DNA from: Bradyrhizobium guangdongense
GTDB lineage: Bacteria > Pseudomonadota > Alphaproteobacteria > Rhizobiales > Xanthobacteraceae
Direction of reading: 5' to 3'
DNA: 64,000 bases
Assembly: GCF_004114975.1 (NCBI RefSeq)
Contig: NZ_CP030051.1
Coordinates: 4,154,001 to 4,218,000 of the forward strand
A program made the translations under genes and the position numbers. Positions 63,348 to 64,000 of the stretch are shown in pieces (the stretch's first letter is position 1; each line of letters opens with the position of its first letter). The notes under the pieces are model-generated. The model ran no database searches. It was not told the origin of the DNA and saw only the letters and a program-made list of their open reading frames with translations.

Positions 63348-64000
63348 TCAGGTGCAGCGCGCGCTCAATCCCGACGCGCCGAGCTTGGCCATGACCTCGT
63401 CGAGATGGGCGCTGTCGCGGGTCTCGATGACGAGCTGCAACAACGTCGCCTTCGCCGGCAAGTCCGAGAAGGTCCGCTGATGCGAGACCTCGATGATGTT
63501 GGCGCCGGCTTCCGCCAGCAGCGCCGCGACCGCGGCCAACTGGCCGGGTCTGTCAGGAATGTCGAGCGAGAGCTGCGTCAGCCGCCCCTTGCGCGCGAGC
63601 TCGCGTGTCAGCACCGAAGCGATCAGCCTGGTGTCGATGTTGCCGCCGCTCAGGACCAGACCGACCTTCTCGCCGGCAAAGCGCGAAGGATCGGACATGA
63701 TCGCCGCAAGACCTGCCGCGCCCGCCCCCTCTACCACCGTCTTCTCGATCGAGATCAAGGTTGAAACCGCGCGCTCAAGCTCGGCTTCGTTGACGAGCGC
63801 AATGTCGTCGACGAGGCGGCGGACGATTTCCGTGGTGATCTTGCCCGGGGATTTGACAGCGATGCCTTCGGCGAGCGTGTCGCCACGCGCCGGCAGATTG
63901 CCGTCATGGATGGCATTGTACATCGAGGGGTAGAGCCAGGCCTCCACGCCGAGGATCCGCAGCGACGGCTTGATCGATTTCGCGGCAATGGCAATGCCGC
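63348..64000 (-). CDS. Threonine ammonia-lyase, C-terminal part, truncated by window end
   Basis: The frame continues to base 64000, so the N-terminal PLP-binding half is outside. The visible 217 residues show ILGVEAWLYPSMYNAI, the central IVRRLVDDIALVNEAELERA, GAGAAGLAAIM, KVGLVLSGGNIDTRLIASVL and an ACT-like end, LTQLSLDIPDRPGQLAAVAA then GANIIEVSHQRTFSDLPAKA. This resembles the short IlvA/TdcB type with one ACT domain. The enzyme converts threonine to 2-oxobutyrate for isoleucine. It could tie into the threonine-sensing asd leader by metabolism but is about 40 kb away. Confidence 0.9.
   Translation of the reverse strand, partial: GIAIAAKSIKPSLRILGVEAWLYPSMYNAIHDGNLPARGDTLAEGIAVKSPGKITTEIVRRLVDDIALVNEAELERAVSTLISIEKTVVEGAGAAGLAAIMSDPSRFAGEKVGLVLSGGNIDTRLIASVLTRELARKGRLTQLSLDIPDRPGQLAAVAALLAEAGANIIEVSHQRTFSDLPAKATLLQLVIETRDSAHLDEVMAKLGASGLSARCT

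Overview
The window is GC-rich alphaproteobacterial chromosome, most likely Bradyrhizobium or a close relative. The evidence is tandem Omp25/31-type porins, DUF1127 and DUF1217 proteins, LexA boxes of the alphaproteobacterial form GTTC-N7-GTTC, the gene set ssb-gyrA-coaD-cyclophilins-queA, and several kinds of hairpin repeat between genes. No rRNA, tRNA or CRISPR was found.

Layout. 0-5.5 kb: the end of an FAD-linked oxidase gene followed by a complete CUT2 sugar ABC transporter (ATPase, two permeases, binding protein) and a YciI-like gene, closed by a terminator. 5.5-18.7 kb: single genes (Nudix, AI-2E transporter, DUF4424/YARHG protein, acetoacetyl-CoA synthetase, formyltransferase-like protein, small secreted proteins, RidA, DMT transporter, caspase-like protease, cysK with a BrnA-like antitoxin). 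18.7-28.9 kb: tgt, a patatin lipoprotein/TetR/PepSY block with matching operators, asd behind a threonine-rich leader peptide and terminator, an IS110-type transposase, then queA, two cyclophilins and coaD. 29-40.5 kb: kup, gyrA, ssb, two porins and uvrA; ssb and uvrA each have a perfect SOS box. 40.6-48.3 kb: accessory genes, including a PIN toxin with an extra C-terminal domain and its antitoxin, a HAD phosphatase, hemerythrin, a beta-propeller/SRPBCC pair, a gene-free 1-kb stretch, and a five-repeat DUF1217 protein. 48.4-64 kb: an AAA ATPase, a PCC-domain protein with an acyl-CoA synthetase, small secreted proteins, a TPR protein, an MltB-type transglycosylase, trmFO followed by a kinase-like/AMP-binding fusion, a CAP-domain protein, a class V aminotransferase and the end of a threonine ammonia-lyase gene.

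How parts work together. The best regulatory signals are (i) the asd leader: a promoter that would start transcription at or next to the leader ATG, a 23-codon peptide with eight Thr in codons 3-13, and an intrinsic terminator ahead of asd, which is the arrangement of ribosome-mediated attenuation; (ii) two operators sharing an identical 14-base half-site, one upstream of patatin-tetR and one inside the spacer of a strong promoter upstream of the PepSY gene, suggesting one TetR regulon with feedback; (iii) SOS boxes for ssb and uvrA, whose shared upstream region has been split by two porin genes. Functions rest on reading motifs in the translated sequence; no database search was run.
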